Notes: generated by a model from the letters alone, not told the origin. 64,000 bases of DNA from Phaeobacter sp. 11ANDIMAR09 (GCF_001294455.1 NZ_LIKT01000001.1:124001-188000); one strand, 5' to 3'; shown: positions 44,733-53,520, numbered from the stretch's first letter. Made by a program: numbers and translations.

Positions 44733-47306
44733 TTATTCTTCTGCGGGGGTATTGGCAGTGTCGACCCGGTTGAGCAGATCCAGAATATTGTCGCGGGTGC
44801 CGATACTGCTTTCGACCAAAGCACGGGCATGGGCCAGCGGCGTCAAACCTTCGGGATCTTGACTGGTTTCAGAGATCTGGCTGGTCACATTTGCCACCTG
44901 CCCAAAGGGGGCATCCTCGGCCGGGGTTATGGTTTCAATCGCTTCCAGATCTTCGGAATGCCAGAACCCGCGCGCAGCCGCGTTCATGTCCTCTTCTTCC
45001 AGCATATATTCACCCGAGCGCGCATATTCTCCGTTGCGCCACAGGGCTTCGGCCCGCATCCGGTTGGCGTCAGAGCCATCCAGACCCATTAGCTCAACCA
45101 GCGCATTATGGGGTTTGCCCAGCGCCAGCGCGGTTTCAGCCATCATCAGGCGACGGTCCTTATTCTCTGGCTCCAGCGCCAGCTTTTGCAGCAGCGACTG
45201 CGCCTGTTCTGCAAAGCCCAGATCCAGCATGCGGCGCGCCATCAGCTCGGCCACCGGGGCAGCTTCGGCGGCACTCGCCTGGCCAGAAAACACCAAACCA
45301 TACTGCAGGAAGGTCACATCGTCCGCGCGTTCTGTCAGCAGCGTCATCAGTGGATCGACGACCTCGACACGTGCGGCCGGCCCATCCCGCTGAGTGATCT
45401 TCTTCAGCTCATCAAAGGCCTGGGTGAACTGGCCGGTCAGTGCCAGAGACATGACCCCGGCCTTGCGCAGCCTCGCGCCCAATTCAGTATCACGGCTTTC
45501 CAGTTCATAAGAGGCAATCAACTCCGGCACATCCGGCGACAGAGCCTTGCGCTCATTATAGCTAAGGTCGATCAGATCGATCAAAGCCGTTGGCGCGCTC
45601 TCGGTGCGCTCCGCCACCTCGTCGATCAGCTTTTCCGCAACAACTTCAGTATCCCCTTCCAGCTCGGCAATAGCGGCTTCGGCCAGGTTGAGCTCCGGCA
45701 CAAATTCCATCCCGGTCCGGCTGACCGAGCGCAGAATGGATTCGGCAATGTGAAGATCACCAGAATCAGCAAACATAGAGCTGAGGCGCGGGCCAAAGTT
45801 CACCCGAAGATGTACTGGCAATTTGGCAAAGCCCTGCTGGATGGCATCGGTATTTGCGGTCTTGCGAATATTGCCATCCGCCAACACCGACCAAAGCGCC
45901 GATTGCCCGTTACAACCCTGCTGGCCCGAAAAGGGGTGATTGATTCCCAGCTCCCGACCATCCATCAGATCCGCCATCGCCAAAAGCGTGGCCTGTTGTT
46001 CGGCATCGACCCTGTCCGCAGGCAGCATGGTGAGCATCGCGCGGGCTTCTGCGCCAAACCCAAAATAGAGATACAACTTGGCCAGGGCGCGCACACCCGC
46101 CGGATTTACGTCGTCAAATTCGCGCACCAGCGCCCCACGCAGGGGACCAAGCTGATCGGCAAAGGAGCTTTCGTCATTGCCCCATTTTTGAATGGAGATC
46201 CGGCGATCCGGGATACAGTGGTCGTCCACATTGCTGTCCGATACCGACCGCGCAATCAGCCCCGTCTCGCGGTCGATAGCCGAGGTCACCGAAATATTGT
46301 CCAGCGGATTCAAAGGACGGTCCGCCCGACCCAATAGGTCGAGAGGCCGGGATCCTTCGCCCTCCCGGTCAGATTGCACCACATCCAGCAGACCCTGGTT
46401 AGCGGCGCGACCAATTTGCTGCAGCAGGCGATGCTCTGAGGCATTCACCGTTGCCGCCCGCGCGGTCTCATCCATGTTGAGCAACAGGTTGACCTCGGGC
46501 AATTCTTGATCGACCTCCGCTGTTTCCTGCTCAGTCACCTCCGCCTCTTGTGCCACTTCCGGCTTCAGAGGAGAGGGGCGCGGGGTCAGGCCAAGTTCAG
46601 CCTCCAACCCGGCCGCCAGTACTGCCGCCCCACGCGACCCCAGCTGTGCGGGTTCCGCCAGGCGGGAGGCTTCTGCAGCCATCTGCTGGGAGGTCGGAGC
46701 AGGGTCGTGCTCTTGCACCGGCTCGGCCTGCGATCGGCTGACCTGGCCACCCCGATCAGCGTTGATCGCGTTCTTCAGGTCCAAAGCCATACGGGCATCA
46801 GCAATGGCACCCTGCGACAGGTTAAAGCGGTAGCCAGAGGTCGCTGGGGCCACGGATGGCTCAGCGGCAGCGGTTTCAACTGGTGACCCAAGCGTCAGGC
46901 CACCAAAATTGCCCTGAATAGGATTGGAGGGCGCTGCCGCGCTGCGATTGTCTGTGATGTCGACAACCAGATAGCCATCACTTTGCAGATAGGATTGGAT
47001 TTCACACTCACAGCCCAGCTCCATCCGCAGGGGCTGACCGGGGCCGCTTTGCGTCAGGCGTTCCAACCGATCACGTGGGATCAGGTCAAAAACTCGCGAG
47101 GTGTCAAATACAGCGGTAGACGAATTAATTTTTAGGCTTGCGGCACGCCCAGATTGGTTGAGCGTCCATTGAGCCCCCTCAGGCAGGCGCATGACCAGGC
47201 GCGAGAAGCCATCATGCTCACCGGAGCGGGCGACGATGGTCTCGGCCTGGGCAGAGGAGCCCGCCGCCAACGCTGTGGCGGCTATCGCAAATGCGCGCCA
47301 AATCAT
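44733..47306 (-). CDS. large periplasmic AMIN-like/helical-repeat protein of the motor cluster
   Basis: This 857-aa protein has a signal peptide (cleaved after GSSAQA, ~20), a beta-rich AMIN-like segment (~22-115: SRLVMRLPEGAQW, DGYLVVDITDN), an acidic, Pro/Gln/Glu-rich linker (~120-300), and a C-terminal array of helical TPR-like repeats (~395-840). Residues ~365-372 and ~460-475 contain two Cys-bearing motifs (DDHCIPDRR, GQQGCNG). It overlaps motA by 4 nt, so it is made with the stator. Rhizobial MotC is a periplasmic motor protein in a comparable position, but I see no clear homology. Function is inferred only from position. Confidence 0.75.
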   Translation of the reverse strand: MIWRAFAIAATALAAGSSAQAETIVARSGEHDGFSRLVMRLPEGAQWTLNQSGRAASLKINSSTAVFDTSRVFDLIPRDRLERLTQSGPGQPLRMELGCECEIQSYLQSDGYLVVDITDNRSAAAPSNPIQGNFGGLTLGSPVETAAAEPSVAPATSGYRFNLSQGAIADARMALDLKNAINADRGGQVSRSQAEPVQEHDPAPTSQQMAAEASRLAEPAQLGSRGAAVLAAGLEAELGLTPRPSPLKPEVAQEAEVTEQETAEVDQELPEVNLLLNMDETARAATVNASEHRLLQQIGRAANQGLLDVVQSDREGEGSRPLDLLGRADRPLNPLDNISVTSAIDRETGLIARSVSDSNVDDHCIPDRRISIQKWGNDESSFADQLGPLRGALVREFDDVNPAGVRALAKLYLYFGFGAEARAMLTMLPADRVDAEQQATLLAMADLMDGRELGINHPFSGQQGCNGQSALWSVLADGNIRKTANTDAIQQGFAKLPVHLRVNFGPRLSSMFADSGDLHIAESILRSVSRTGMEFVPELNLAEAAIAELEGDTEVVAEKLIDEVAERTESAPTALIDLIDLSYNERKALSPDVPELIASYELESRDTELGARLRKAGVMSLALTGQFTQAFDELKKITQRDGPAARVEVVDPLMTLLTERADDVTFLQYGLVFSGQASAAEAAPVAELMARRMLDLGFAEQAQSLLQKLALEPENKDRRLMMAETALALGKPHNALVELMGLDGSDANRMRAEALWRNGEYARSGEYMLEEEDMNAAARGFWHSEDLEAIETITPAEDAPFGQVANVTSQISETSQDPEGLTPLAHARALVESSIGTRDNILDLLNRVDTANTPAEE

Positions 47307-48172
47307 GCTGCGTCCTGTTTTACCGATCTAAGGGCTTCTTCCAGTTCAGAGAAACCGGGGCGAATATGCGAAGGCGTGTTCTGGCGACCAACTTCGATGC
47401 AGATGGCGGCCGCGTGGTTATGCAGATTCGCAACCAGCACTTCGCGGATCAATTTGTAGAAATGTGAGTCTTCCTCGGTGATGGTTTTCACCTTGTCGGC
47501 AAAGGGGCCGACCAGACCATAGGCCAGGAAAACGCCCAGGAAGGTCCCAACCAGAGCACCACCAATCATCTTACCCAAAACTTCTGGTGGCTGGTCGATC
47601 GAAGCCATGGTTTTGATAACACCCAGAACAGCCGCAACAATCCCCAGAGCCGGAAGACCATCCGCCATGGTTTGCAGGGCATGGCTGGAGTGCAGCGCAT
47701 GGTGGTGATTGGCCTCCATGCGTTTCTCCAGCACCTCTTCGACCTGATGCGGGTCATCATAGTTCATCGAGGCAGAGCGCATGGTGTCGCAGATCAGGTT
47801 CACCGCTTCGCTATCCGCCAGGATTTTGGGGTATTTGTTAAAAACGGAGGAGTTCTCCGGGTCCTCGATATGCTGTTCCACTTCGACCGGGTTGGCTCGG
47901 GCGATTCGGATCAGCGAGAACAACAGGCACAAAAGGTCCCGATAATCATCGGACTTCCACTTGGCCCCTTTAAAGACCTTACCGAGGTCTTTCAGCGTGT
48001 GTTTGATGCCGCCCATATCGTTGCTGATCAGAAAGGCCCCAACCGCGGCTCCACCGATCATCATCATCTCAAAAGGAAGCGATTTAAGGATAATACCCAT
48101 TTTGCCGCCGGCCAGTAGATACCCACCGAACACCATGACAAAAATTACCAGGATGCCTGCTATTCCGACCAT
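47303..48172 (-). CDS. motA: flagellar stator protein MotA
   Basis: This 289-aa inner-membrane protein is MotA: VGIAGILVIFVMVFGGYLLAGGK start, the cytoplasmic loop with charged residues (~45-165), and the paired helices LGIVAAVLGVIKTMASI and GKMIGGALVGTFLGVFLAYGLVGPFA, with the Pro residues of the stator (MASIDQPPEVLG). Its partner MotB is 12 kb away at 60.5 kb. It overlaps the 857-aa gene. Confidence 0.96.
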   Translation of the reverse strand: MVGIAGILVIFVMVFGGYLLAGGKMGIILKSLPFEMMMIGGAAVGAFLISNDMGGIKHTLKDLGKVFKGAKWKSDDYRDLLCLLFSLIRIARANPVEVEQHIEDPENSSVFNKYPKILADSEAVNLICDTMRSASMNYDDPHQVEEVLEKRMEANHHHALHSSHALQTMADGLPALGIVAAVLGVIKTMASIDQPPEVLGKMIGGALVGTFLGVFLAYGLVGPFADKVKTITEEDSHFYKLIREVLVANLHNHAAAICIEVGRQNTPSHIRPGFSELEEALRSVKQDAA

Positions 48173-48248
48173 AGGGTCACTCCAAATTTCGTTGCTTTAT
48201 CTGAGCTTAGGCGAGTCGCATTAAGAAAGCCTGAGCGCGGGTCCCAAG

Positions 48249-48881
48249 TTATTCCTTGGGAACGCCGCTGTTACGACCAGCCATGACAACGCTGATTGTA
48301 TAGGCCGCTTCCGGGCTCAGACCGGCCATAATGCCAGCCGCAGCCTCGGGCCGCATACGGGCCAGGAAACCGGCGGCAAAATTGGGATCCATCTCTTCAA
48401 ACAGAGCTGCTGATTCTTTTGGCTTCATCTGTTCATAAACCGTGGTGAGACGATCTACATCCGCCTCTGTGGCGCCATCGGCCATAGCCAATGTGGTGCG
48501 CAGCTCTTCCTCGGCCAATTCCAGTGCCGCCAATTTTCGATCAATGGCTTCATCCGCGATTTCCAGGGCCTTCATGCGATCTTCGATCTCGGCTTCACGC
48601 GCTTCCAGGGCCGTTTCGCGTTCCTGAAAAGCCGCCAACATGGCCTGCAATTCCGCAGAAGAGGGCATACCCTCTGTTTGCATCCGCCCTGAATGATTGG
48701 GGGCTTCGCCCTCACCGTTTTGCAGGTTGGAGACTTCCCGCGCGATCGCAGGTCCGGCTTCCATGCCCAAACGCACCAGCGCAGAGCCAATCAAGAGCAG
48801 CGACAACAAGAGCAAGGCACGGCTGCGGCTGCGACCTGGCTTCTTTTCTTTTTTTGCCTTTGGGTTTTTTGCAGTCATCAC
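48249..48881 (-). CDS. motE: MotE-like protein with MgtE-N-type domain
   Basis: This 210-aa protein has a basic N-tail, one helix (ALLLLSLLLIGSALVRLGM, ~22-40), a long coiled coil (~80-135) and a C-terminal MgtE-N-like motif (YEQMKPKESAALFEEMDPNFAAGFLARMRPEAAAGIM). Such MotE proteins act as chaperones or partners for periplasmic motor proteins in rhizobia; here its neighbours are the large periplasmic protein and motA. Overlaps the next upstream gene by ATGA. The symbol rests on family and context. Confidence 0.8.
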   Translation of the reverse strand: MMTAKNPKAKKEKKPGRSRSRALLLLSLLLIGSALVRLGMEAGPAIAREVSNLQNGEGEAPNHSGRMQTEGMPSSAELQAMLAAFQERETALEAREAEIEDRMKALEIADEAIDRKLAALELAEEELRTTLAMADGATEADVDRLTTVYEQMKPKESAALFEEMDPNFAAGFLARMRPEAAAGIMAGLSPEAAYTISVVMAGRNSGVPKE

Positions 48882-49345
48882 GCCACCCGATTCTTGTCGC
48901 GGTTATGGCGGACAAACATCACACCCGCCGATTTGTTTGGGTCTTCGACCTGAACTTCGGGCTCGGGGGCTGCTTCGGTCTCATAGGCGACCGCCAGCGC
49001 ATCGCTTTCCTCTGCGCGTGTGACAGCTGCGCGTGGAGGTTGTGCTGCTTCTGGCGCCACCTCCGGCAGGTCATGCATCGAGGCCATCATCAGTTCCAGT
49101 CGCTGCGCCACCGATTCGGCCCGCCCGGTGAGCTGATCCAGCGCCTGGCTGGAGCCCTCTGTGATTTGCCGTGCCGAGGCAAAAGATTTGTTCAGATCCT
49201 CAACCTGCGAGGAAAGCACGGCAACGGCTCCGCCGACGCCTTTCTCCAGGTCGTTGAACCGTTTCAGGCGCCGCGAAAGCACCAAACAATAAAAACCAGC
49301 CCCGAGGGCCCCTGCTGCAAGCAGGATATCAGCAATAAGGTCCAT
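48878..49345 (-). CDS. membrane-anchored coiled-coil protein of the motor cluster
   Basis: This 155-aa protein has one N-terminal helix (IADILLAAGALGAGFYCLVLS, ~4-24), a coiled coil (~28-95) and an acidic, Ala/Pro/Glu-rich tail ending KSAGVMFVRHNRDKNRVA. I know no named family for it; it occurs only as a hypothetical in such clusters, as far as I can tell from context. It lies between fliL and motE with a 9-nt gap and an overlap, so it is in the same operon. Confidence 0.7.
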   Translation of the reverse strand: MDLIADILLAAGALGAGFYCLVLSRRLKRFNDLEKGVGGAVAVLSSQVEDLNKSFASARQITEGSSQALDQLTGRAESVAQRLELMMASMHDLPEVAPEAAQPPRAAVTRAEESDALAVAYETEAAPEPEVQVEDPNKSAGVMFVRHNRDKNRVA

Positions 49346-49354
49346 CCCGTTCTC

Positions 49355-49879
49355 CTAGTTCAGTACGAATTCCATAATCAGCAAATCACGCACACGCCCC
49401 TGACCGGTGGCTATGTTGATTCGCCGCAGCATCTGTGCGCGCAGTTTTGGAAGCGCCATGGGATCAGACAGATCCTCAATTTCCAAAGCGCGAAGATAGC
49501 TATTCAGAACATCGACCACACGCGGGAGAACTTTCTCGACCTCGGCCTGGTGGATTTGATCCACCTCGAGGTTTGCGCTGAACCGAAGATGTTTAATGCC
49601 GCTGGCTTTGCGCAGCGAAATAACAATCGGTTCCATTTCGATGAAGGCAAGCCCAGCGATATCCTCCGCCGACTCACCACTACCTACGCCTTCTGGCGCT
49701 ACTTCAGCCGCATGAGTCTCTTCGGACTCTGCGGTTTGACTAAAGGGCAGAAGCCCTGACGAGACTGCAAAAAAACCGCCGCCGCCGCCTGCAATTGCAA
49801 GGACGACCCCAATGATGAGGGGCAGTTTGCTTTTTTTGACCGGTGCGTCTTCTTCCGCATTCACTACAGCGTCTGTCAT
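49355..49879 (-). CDS. fliL: flagellar basal body-associated protein FliL
   Basis: This 174-aa protein starts at ATG 49879 with AGGGA 6 nt upstream; an ATG at 49912 has a poorer site. One N-terminal helix (LPLIIGVVLAIAGGGGGFFAVSSGLLPF) is followed by the periplasmic FliL domain: IEMEPIVISLRKASGIKHLRFSANLEVD, then LRAQMLRRINIATGQGRVRDLLIMEFVLN. Head of the minus-strand fliL-motE-motA operon, divergent from fliF across a CtrA-like box. Confidence 0.92.
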   Translation of the reverse strand: MTDAVVNAEEDAPVKKSKLPLIIGVVLAIAGGGGGFFAVSSGLLPFSQTAESEETHAAEVAPEGVGSGESAEDIAGLAFIEMEPIVISLRKASGIKHLRFSANLEVDQIHQAEVEKVLPRVVDVLNSYLRALEIEDLSDPMALPKLRAQMLRRINIATGQGRVRDLLIMEFVLN

Positions 49880-49925
49880 GGCTTTCCCTAAAACGTCGTG
49901 CAAAGCCTTCATAACCCCTGAGGAA

Positions 49926-49940
49926 CTAACCGAATGTTAA
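49926..49940. promoter_or_regulatory. CtrA-like box (CTAA-N7-TTAA / TTAA-N7-TTAG) between fliL and fliF
   Basis: Read on the minus strand it is TTAA-N7-TTAG; on the plus strand CTAA-N7-TTAA. Spacing is exact. It lies 47 nt before fliL and 59 nt before fliF, so it could serve both. Confidence 0.5.
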
Positions 49941-49998
49941 GGCCCCTCCGTCAAAAAGGGATCACGCCGGACAGAATGCCGGTGCGACGGAGGTTAAA

Positions 49999-51675
49999 GT
50001 GCAGCAGATCAAGAATGTCTGGACCGGGTTGGATATGCGGAAGCGACTCGTTGTGGTTGGCGCCACAGTGGCGGTCATCGCAAGTATCCTTGCCATGTCA
50101 CATGTGGCGAGCAAGCCAACGATGAAATTACTCTATGCAGGGCTCGAAAGCGGCTCCGCTGGAGATGTTGTGCGGTCATTGGAACAGACCGGCACACAGT
50201 ATGAAGTGCGGGGCGGTTCTATTTATGTACCGGCTGACCGGCGCGATGAGCTCAGAATGACCCTGGCAAGCGAAGGCCTGCCCGCCAATGGCGGTCGTGG
50301 CTATGAGCTGCTCGATTCGCTGACCGGTTTTGGCACAACATCGCAGATGTTTGACGCCGCATACTGGCGCGCCAAAGAAGGAGAGCTGGCCCGGACCATC
50401 GTTGCCAGCCCTCATATCAGCCAGGCGCGTGTCCATATCGCCAATACTGGCGCCAATCCTTTTCAACGCACGGTGGACCCAACAGCCTCCGTATCCGTCG
50501 TGCCTTTGGGATCCCCAATTACCCCAGCGCAGGCCAACGCGATTCGCTTCCTGGTTGCCTCCGCTGTCACCGGCCTGGCGGTGGATAATGTCGCCGTCAT
50601 CGACGCCAATGGGGCGCTGATCGGATCTCCAGAAGCTGCAGCTGCTGCCGGCGCTGGATCTGATGATCGTTCGCAGTCAATTCGGGATCGGGTCATGCGC
50701 CTGGTCGAGGCCCGCGTCGGTCACGGCAATGCTGTGGTCGAAGTCAGCGTCGACACCGTCACCGACACCGAATCGATCCGCGAAAAGCATGTGGATCCGG
50801 CCAGTCGGGTCGCCATCAGTACCGATGTCGAGGAACGCGCCGATGTTTCCAGCAACCAATCCGGCGAGGTCACCGTTGCCTCAAACATTCCGGATGGGGA
50901 TGCGGCCTCAGGTCAGGGGTCCAAGAACAACACCACCGCGACCCGCGAACGGGTGAACTATGAAATCTCGGAAACCGAGAAAGAAATCATTCGCGGCCCC
51001 GGAGCCATCAAACGCCTGACCGTTGCGGTCTTGATCAATGGTCAGACCGTCACCAATGACGCCGGAGAATCGGTTTTTGAACCGCGCCCCGAAGAAGAGC
51101 TTGGCGCTCTGCGTGAATTGATCTCGGCGGCCATCGGGTTTGATGAAACCCGTGGCGATGTCATCACTCTGAAGTCAATGGATCTTCCCACCATCGAACC
51201 TGCGGGAACCGAGGCCAGCTCGTCCTTCATGGACAATATCTACTTTGATGCCATGGGGCTTATTCAGATGGCGGCCCTGGCCATTGTAACCTTGGTGCTT
51301 GGCCTCTTTGTTGTGCGCCCCATCCTGTCTGGCAACAGCGAAGGCATGCCTGCCCTTGCGGCGCCAGGTTCGGGCGATATGCCAAGCTTGCCTGATCTGC
51401 CAGCCATGGGCACGGCACCTGGCATGGGTGACTTTATGATGAACCCGGATCTTGGCTCCAACATCGCTCTGGATGGTGAAATCCAGGATGGCGGCGGCCA
51501 GTTTGGCGGCATGGGTGACATGGGCGGCATGGGCGACATGGGTGGCCTGCCGGCCCTCGGCGCCGGTGGCGGTGAGAATCCGGTCGACCGTCTGCGAGAG
51601 ATGATCGGCGAACGCCAAGAAGAAACTGTCCAGATCCTGCGGGGCTGGCTGGAAGAAAATGAGGAGCGGGCCTGA
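49999..51675 (+). CDS. fliF: flagellar MS-ring protein FliF
   Basis: This 558-aa protein starts at GTG 49999 with GGAGG upstream. Helix 1 is RLVVVGATVAVIASILAMSHV (~15-35); the ring-building domain has LARTIVASPHISQARVHIANT; helix 2 (~412-435) is IQMAALAIVTLVLGLFVVRPIL. The cytoplasmic tail has a Gly/Met-rich repeat (~500-520) and ends in the FliG-binding-type helix NPVDRLREMIGERQEETVQILRGWL. No fliG is seen in the window. One base overlaps fliH. Confidence 0.95.
   Translation: MQQIKNVWTGLDMRKRLVVVGATVAVIASILAMSHVASKPTMKLLYAGLESGSAGDVVRSLEQTGTQYEVRGGSIYVPADRRDELRMTLASEGLPANGGRGYELLDSLTGFGTTSQMFDAAYWRAKEGELARTIVASPHISQARVHIANTGANPFQRTVDPTASVSVVPLGSPITPAQANAIRFLVASAVTGLAVDNVAVIDANGALIGSPEAAAAAGAGSDDRSQSIRDRVMRLVEARVGHGNAVVEVSVDTVTDTESIREKHVDPASRVAISTDVEERADVSSNQSGEVTVASNIPDGDAASGQGSKNNTTATRERVNYEISETEKEIIRGPGAIKRLTVAVLINGQTVTNDAGESVFEPRPEEELGALRELISAAIGFDETRGDVITLKSMDLPTIEPAGTEASSSFMDNIYFDAMGLIQMAALAIVTLVLGLFVVRPILSGNSEGMPALAAPGSGDMPSLPDLPAMGTAPGMGDFMMNPDLGSNIALDGEIQDGGGQFGGMGDMGGMGDMGGLPALGAGGGENPVDRLREMIGERQEETVQILRGWLEENEERA
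51508..51543 (+). repeat. two tandem 18-bp repeats in fliF
   Basis: The unit encodes GMGDMG twice in a row, embedded in a Gly/Met-rich linker of the cytoplasmic tail. The two DNA units differ at two third-codon positions. Such a repeat can vary in copy number between strains. Confidence 0.75.
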
Positions 51676-52277
51676 TGGGCATTACACACCTGCTAGAAGA
51701 TTTTGGGCCAGCGACAATTGTCCCGGCGGCCTCTTTTCCGGAAGTCTCGGAAGAGGTGATGGAAGAAGAACGTGCTGTCTCGTTTGAAAAGGGATACAGC
51801 GCCGGCTGGGATGATGCCGTGACCGCCAAGGACAAGGAATCAGCCCATATTTCAGCAACCTTGACCAGTTCGCTGGAGGATCTGAACTTTACCTACAAAG
51901 AAGCGCAGTCGCAGCTGATCGAATCCCTTGATCCAATGTTCAAGGTTCTGACCAGTGCGGTGCTACCTGATGCCATGGCGGCTACCTTTGGCCACCATAT
52001 CGTCGATCAGATGACGGATATGGCCCGCACCCACACCGATGACCCGATGACCATCTTTGTGGCTCCCGGGGAAGGCTCCGCAGTGCGTTCGCTCTTGCCC
52101 GATTCTTTTGCCACTCCGGTTCAGGTGCAGGAAGACGAAGGCCTCACACCGGGCCAAGCCTATCTGCGCGCCGGCAATTCGGAGCGCGAAATCAACAGTT
52201 CCGGCCTGGTTGAATCCATTCAGGATTCGATTGACGCCTTCACCTACCACATCAGAGAGGAGAGCCAGTATGGATGA
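51675..52277 (+). CDS. fliH: FliH-like export ATPase regulator
   Basis: This 200-aa protein has the FliH layout: acidic N-tail with SFEKGYSAGWDDAV (the ExxYxxGxxxG-like patch, ~36-49), a helical middle (~55-105), and a C-terminal alpha/beta domain with IFVAPGEGSAVRSLL (~126-140). It would regulate FliI, encoded at 32.9 kb. It overlaps fliF by one base and fliN by 8 nt. Sequence similarity is loose, so placement supports the call. Confidence 0.8.
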   Translation: MGITHLLEDFGPATIVPAASFPEVSEEVMEEERAVSFEKGYSAGWDDAVTAKDKESAHISATLTSSLEDLNFTYKEAQSQLIESLDPMFKVLTSAVLPDAMAATFGHHIVDQMTDMARTHTDDPMTIFVAPGEGSAVRSLLPDSFATPVQVQEDEGLTPGQAYLRAGNSEREINSSGLVESIQDSIDAFTYHIREESQYG

Positions 52278-52566
52278 TGCTGAGGATCTCAACATGAAAG
52301 CCACCGACACCAGCAACCCCTTTGTCTCCGTTCCGGTGGAGGTGGTTGTCTCGGTTGGCAAAGCCCGCCCGCTGGTCCGCGACCTTGTGGGGCTGAGTGA
52401 AAATTCGATCCTGTCGCTGGACAAGCGGGTAGAAGATCCTGTGGATCTCTATGTCGGGGACCGTCTTGTCGCCCGTGGCCAGCTGGAAGAAATGGAAGGC
52501 GATCAGGCCGGTCAACTGGCGGTTCGCCTGACCGAGATTGCCGATTTGCAAAACGGCCTGGGATGA
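52270..52566 (+). CDS. fliN: flagellar motor switch protein FliN
   Basis: This 98-aa C-ring protein starts at ATG 52270 inside the end of fliH, preceded by GAGAGGAG. It is the SpoA-type domain: VPVEVVVSVGKARPLVRDLVGLSENSILSLDKRVEDPVDLYVGDRLVARGQL. It lacks a long N-terminal extension. FliM, its usual partner, is not in the window. Overlaps fliP by ATGA. Confidence 0.93.
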   Translation: MDDAEDLNMKATDTSNPFVSVPVEVVVSVGKARPLVRDLVGLSENSILSLDKRVEDPVDLYVGDRLVARGQLEEMEGDQAGQLAVRLTEIADLQNGLG

Positions 52567-53306
52567 CACGCACAGCCTTTATCTTCACACTTGTTGTCTC
52601 CTGCGCGGCGCTGATGCTGCCGCAGGCGGCAATGGCGCAGGAGTTGAGCCTGTCGCTGGCCGAGGGGCAATCCATCTCGGCCCGCTCAATCCAGCTGATT
52701 TTGCTGATCACCGTGCTCAGCCTGGCGCCCGGCCTGCTGATCATGATTACCTGTTTCCCTTTTCTGGTGACGGTTCTGTCGATCCTGCGCCAGGGTCTGG
52801 GCCTACAACAGGCGCCGCCAAACATGATGATGATCAGCCTGGCGCTGTTTCTCACCTATTTTGTGATGGAGCCGGTTTTTGTCGAGGCCTGGCAGGTGGG
52901 CATCAGCCCCCTGATCGAGGAACAGATCGACATCGAAACTGGGATCATGCGAGGTCTGGAACCCTTCCGCGCCTTTATGGCCAATCGCCTGGATCCCGAT
53001 ACCTTCTATGCGATTTCTGATCTACGCCCTGAAATGGAGGCGATGAACCCCAGCCCCGAAGCCCCGCTTTCGGTGCTGATTCCCAGCTTCCTGCTGTCTG
53101 AAATCGCCCGCGCTTTTCAGATCGGCTTTCTGGTCTTCCTGCCGTTCCTGGTGATCGACCTGGTGGTGGCAGCGGTGCTGATGTCGATGGGTATGATGAT
53201 GGTGCCGCCGGCGGTGGTCTCATTGCCGTTCAAACTGGCCTTCTTTGTGGTTGCTGATGGCTGGAGCCTGATCGCCACCGCCTTGGTGCGCAGCTATTAT
53301 CCCTAG
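52563..53306 (+). CDS. fliP: flagellar export gate protein FliP
   Basis: This 247-aa protein has a cleavable signal (ending QAAMAQ, ~21), then helices with the FliP motifs LSLAPGLLIMITCFPFLVTVLSILRQGLGLQQAPPN and IPSFLLSEIARAFQIGFLVFLPFLVIDLVVAAVLMSMGMMMVPP. It forms the core gate with FliQ and FliR. A terminator follows. Confidence 0.96.
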   Translation: MTRTAFIFTLVVSCAALMLPQAAMAQELSLSLAEGQSISARSIQLILLITVLSLAPGLLIMITCFPFLVTVLSILRQGLGLQQAPPNMMMISLALFLTYFVMEPVFVEAWQVGISPLIEEQIDIETGIMRGLEPFRAFMANRLDPDTFYAISDLRPEMEAMNPSPEAPLSVLIPSFLLSEIARAFQIGFLVFLPFLVIDLVVAAVLMSMGMMMVPPAVVSLPFKLAFFVVADGWSLIATALVRSYYP

Positions 53307-53356
53307 CCGCTAAAATATGACATAAATTCAGGCAATCCCCGCGCGGATCATGAGCA

Positions 53357-53385
53357 AGCCCCGGCCCAACGCCGGGGCTTTTTTG
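53357..53385 (+). terminator. rho-independent terminator of the fliF-fliP operon
   Basis: A perfect 9-bp stem (agccccggc/gccggggct) with a CCAAC loop, then TTTTTTG. It isolates the cobW cassette from flagellar transcription. Confidence 0.9.
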
Positions 53386-53451
53386 TTCTGCATTTAGGCT
53401 GACCCCAGCCCCTGACCTGCGGTGCGCGGGGTGAAATTCTTCTTGCGTTAA

Positions 53452-53464
53452 GTTATATCATAAC
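53452..53464. promoter_or_regulatory. Zur-like operator upstream of the cobW-family gene
   Basis: GTTAT-ATC-ATAAC is a 5-3-5 palindrome matching the GTTATANTATAAC core of Zur sites in alphaproteobacteria (one position off), 57 nt before the cobW start. It suggests repression by Zur when zinc is plentiful. Confidence 0.68.
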
Positions 53465-53520
53465 ATTACTAACATTCCCTAAGAATCTCCGCCACTCCCA
53501 GATATCCAAGGATCAAACCC

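Noticed and set aside
45108-46337. Plus-strand open frame (about 410 codons) opposite the 857-aa gene
   Set aside because: Antisense shadow with no motifs; the minus-strand frame has a signal peptide and is coupled to motA.
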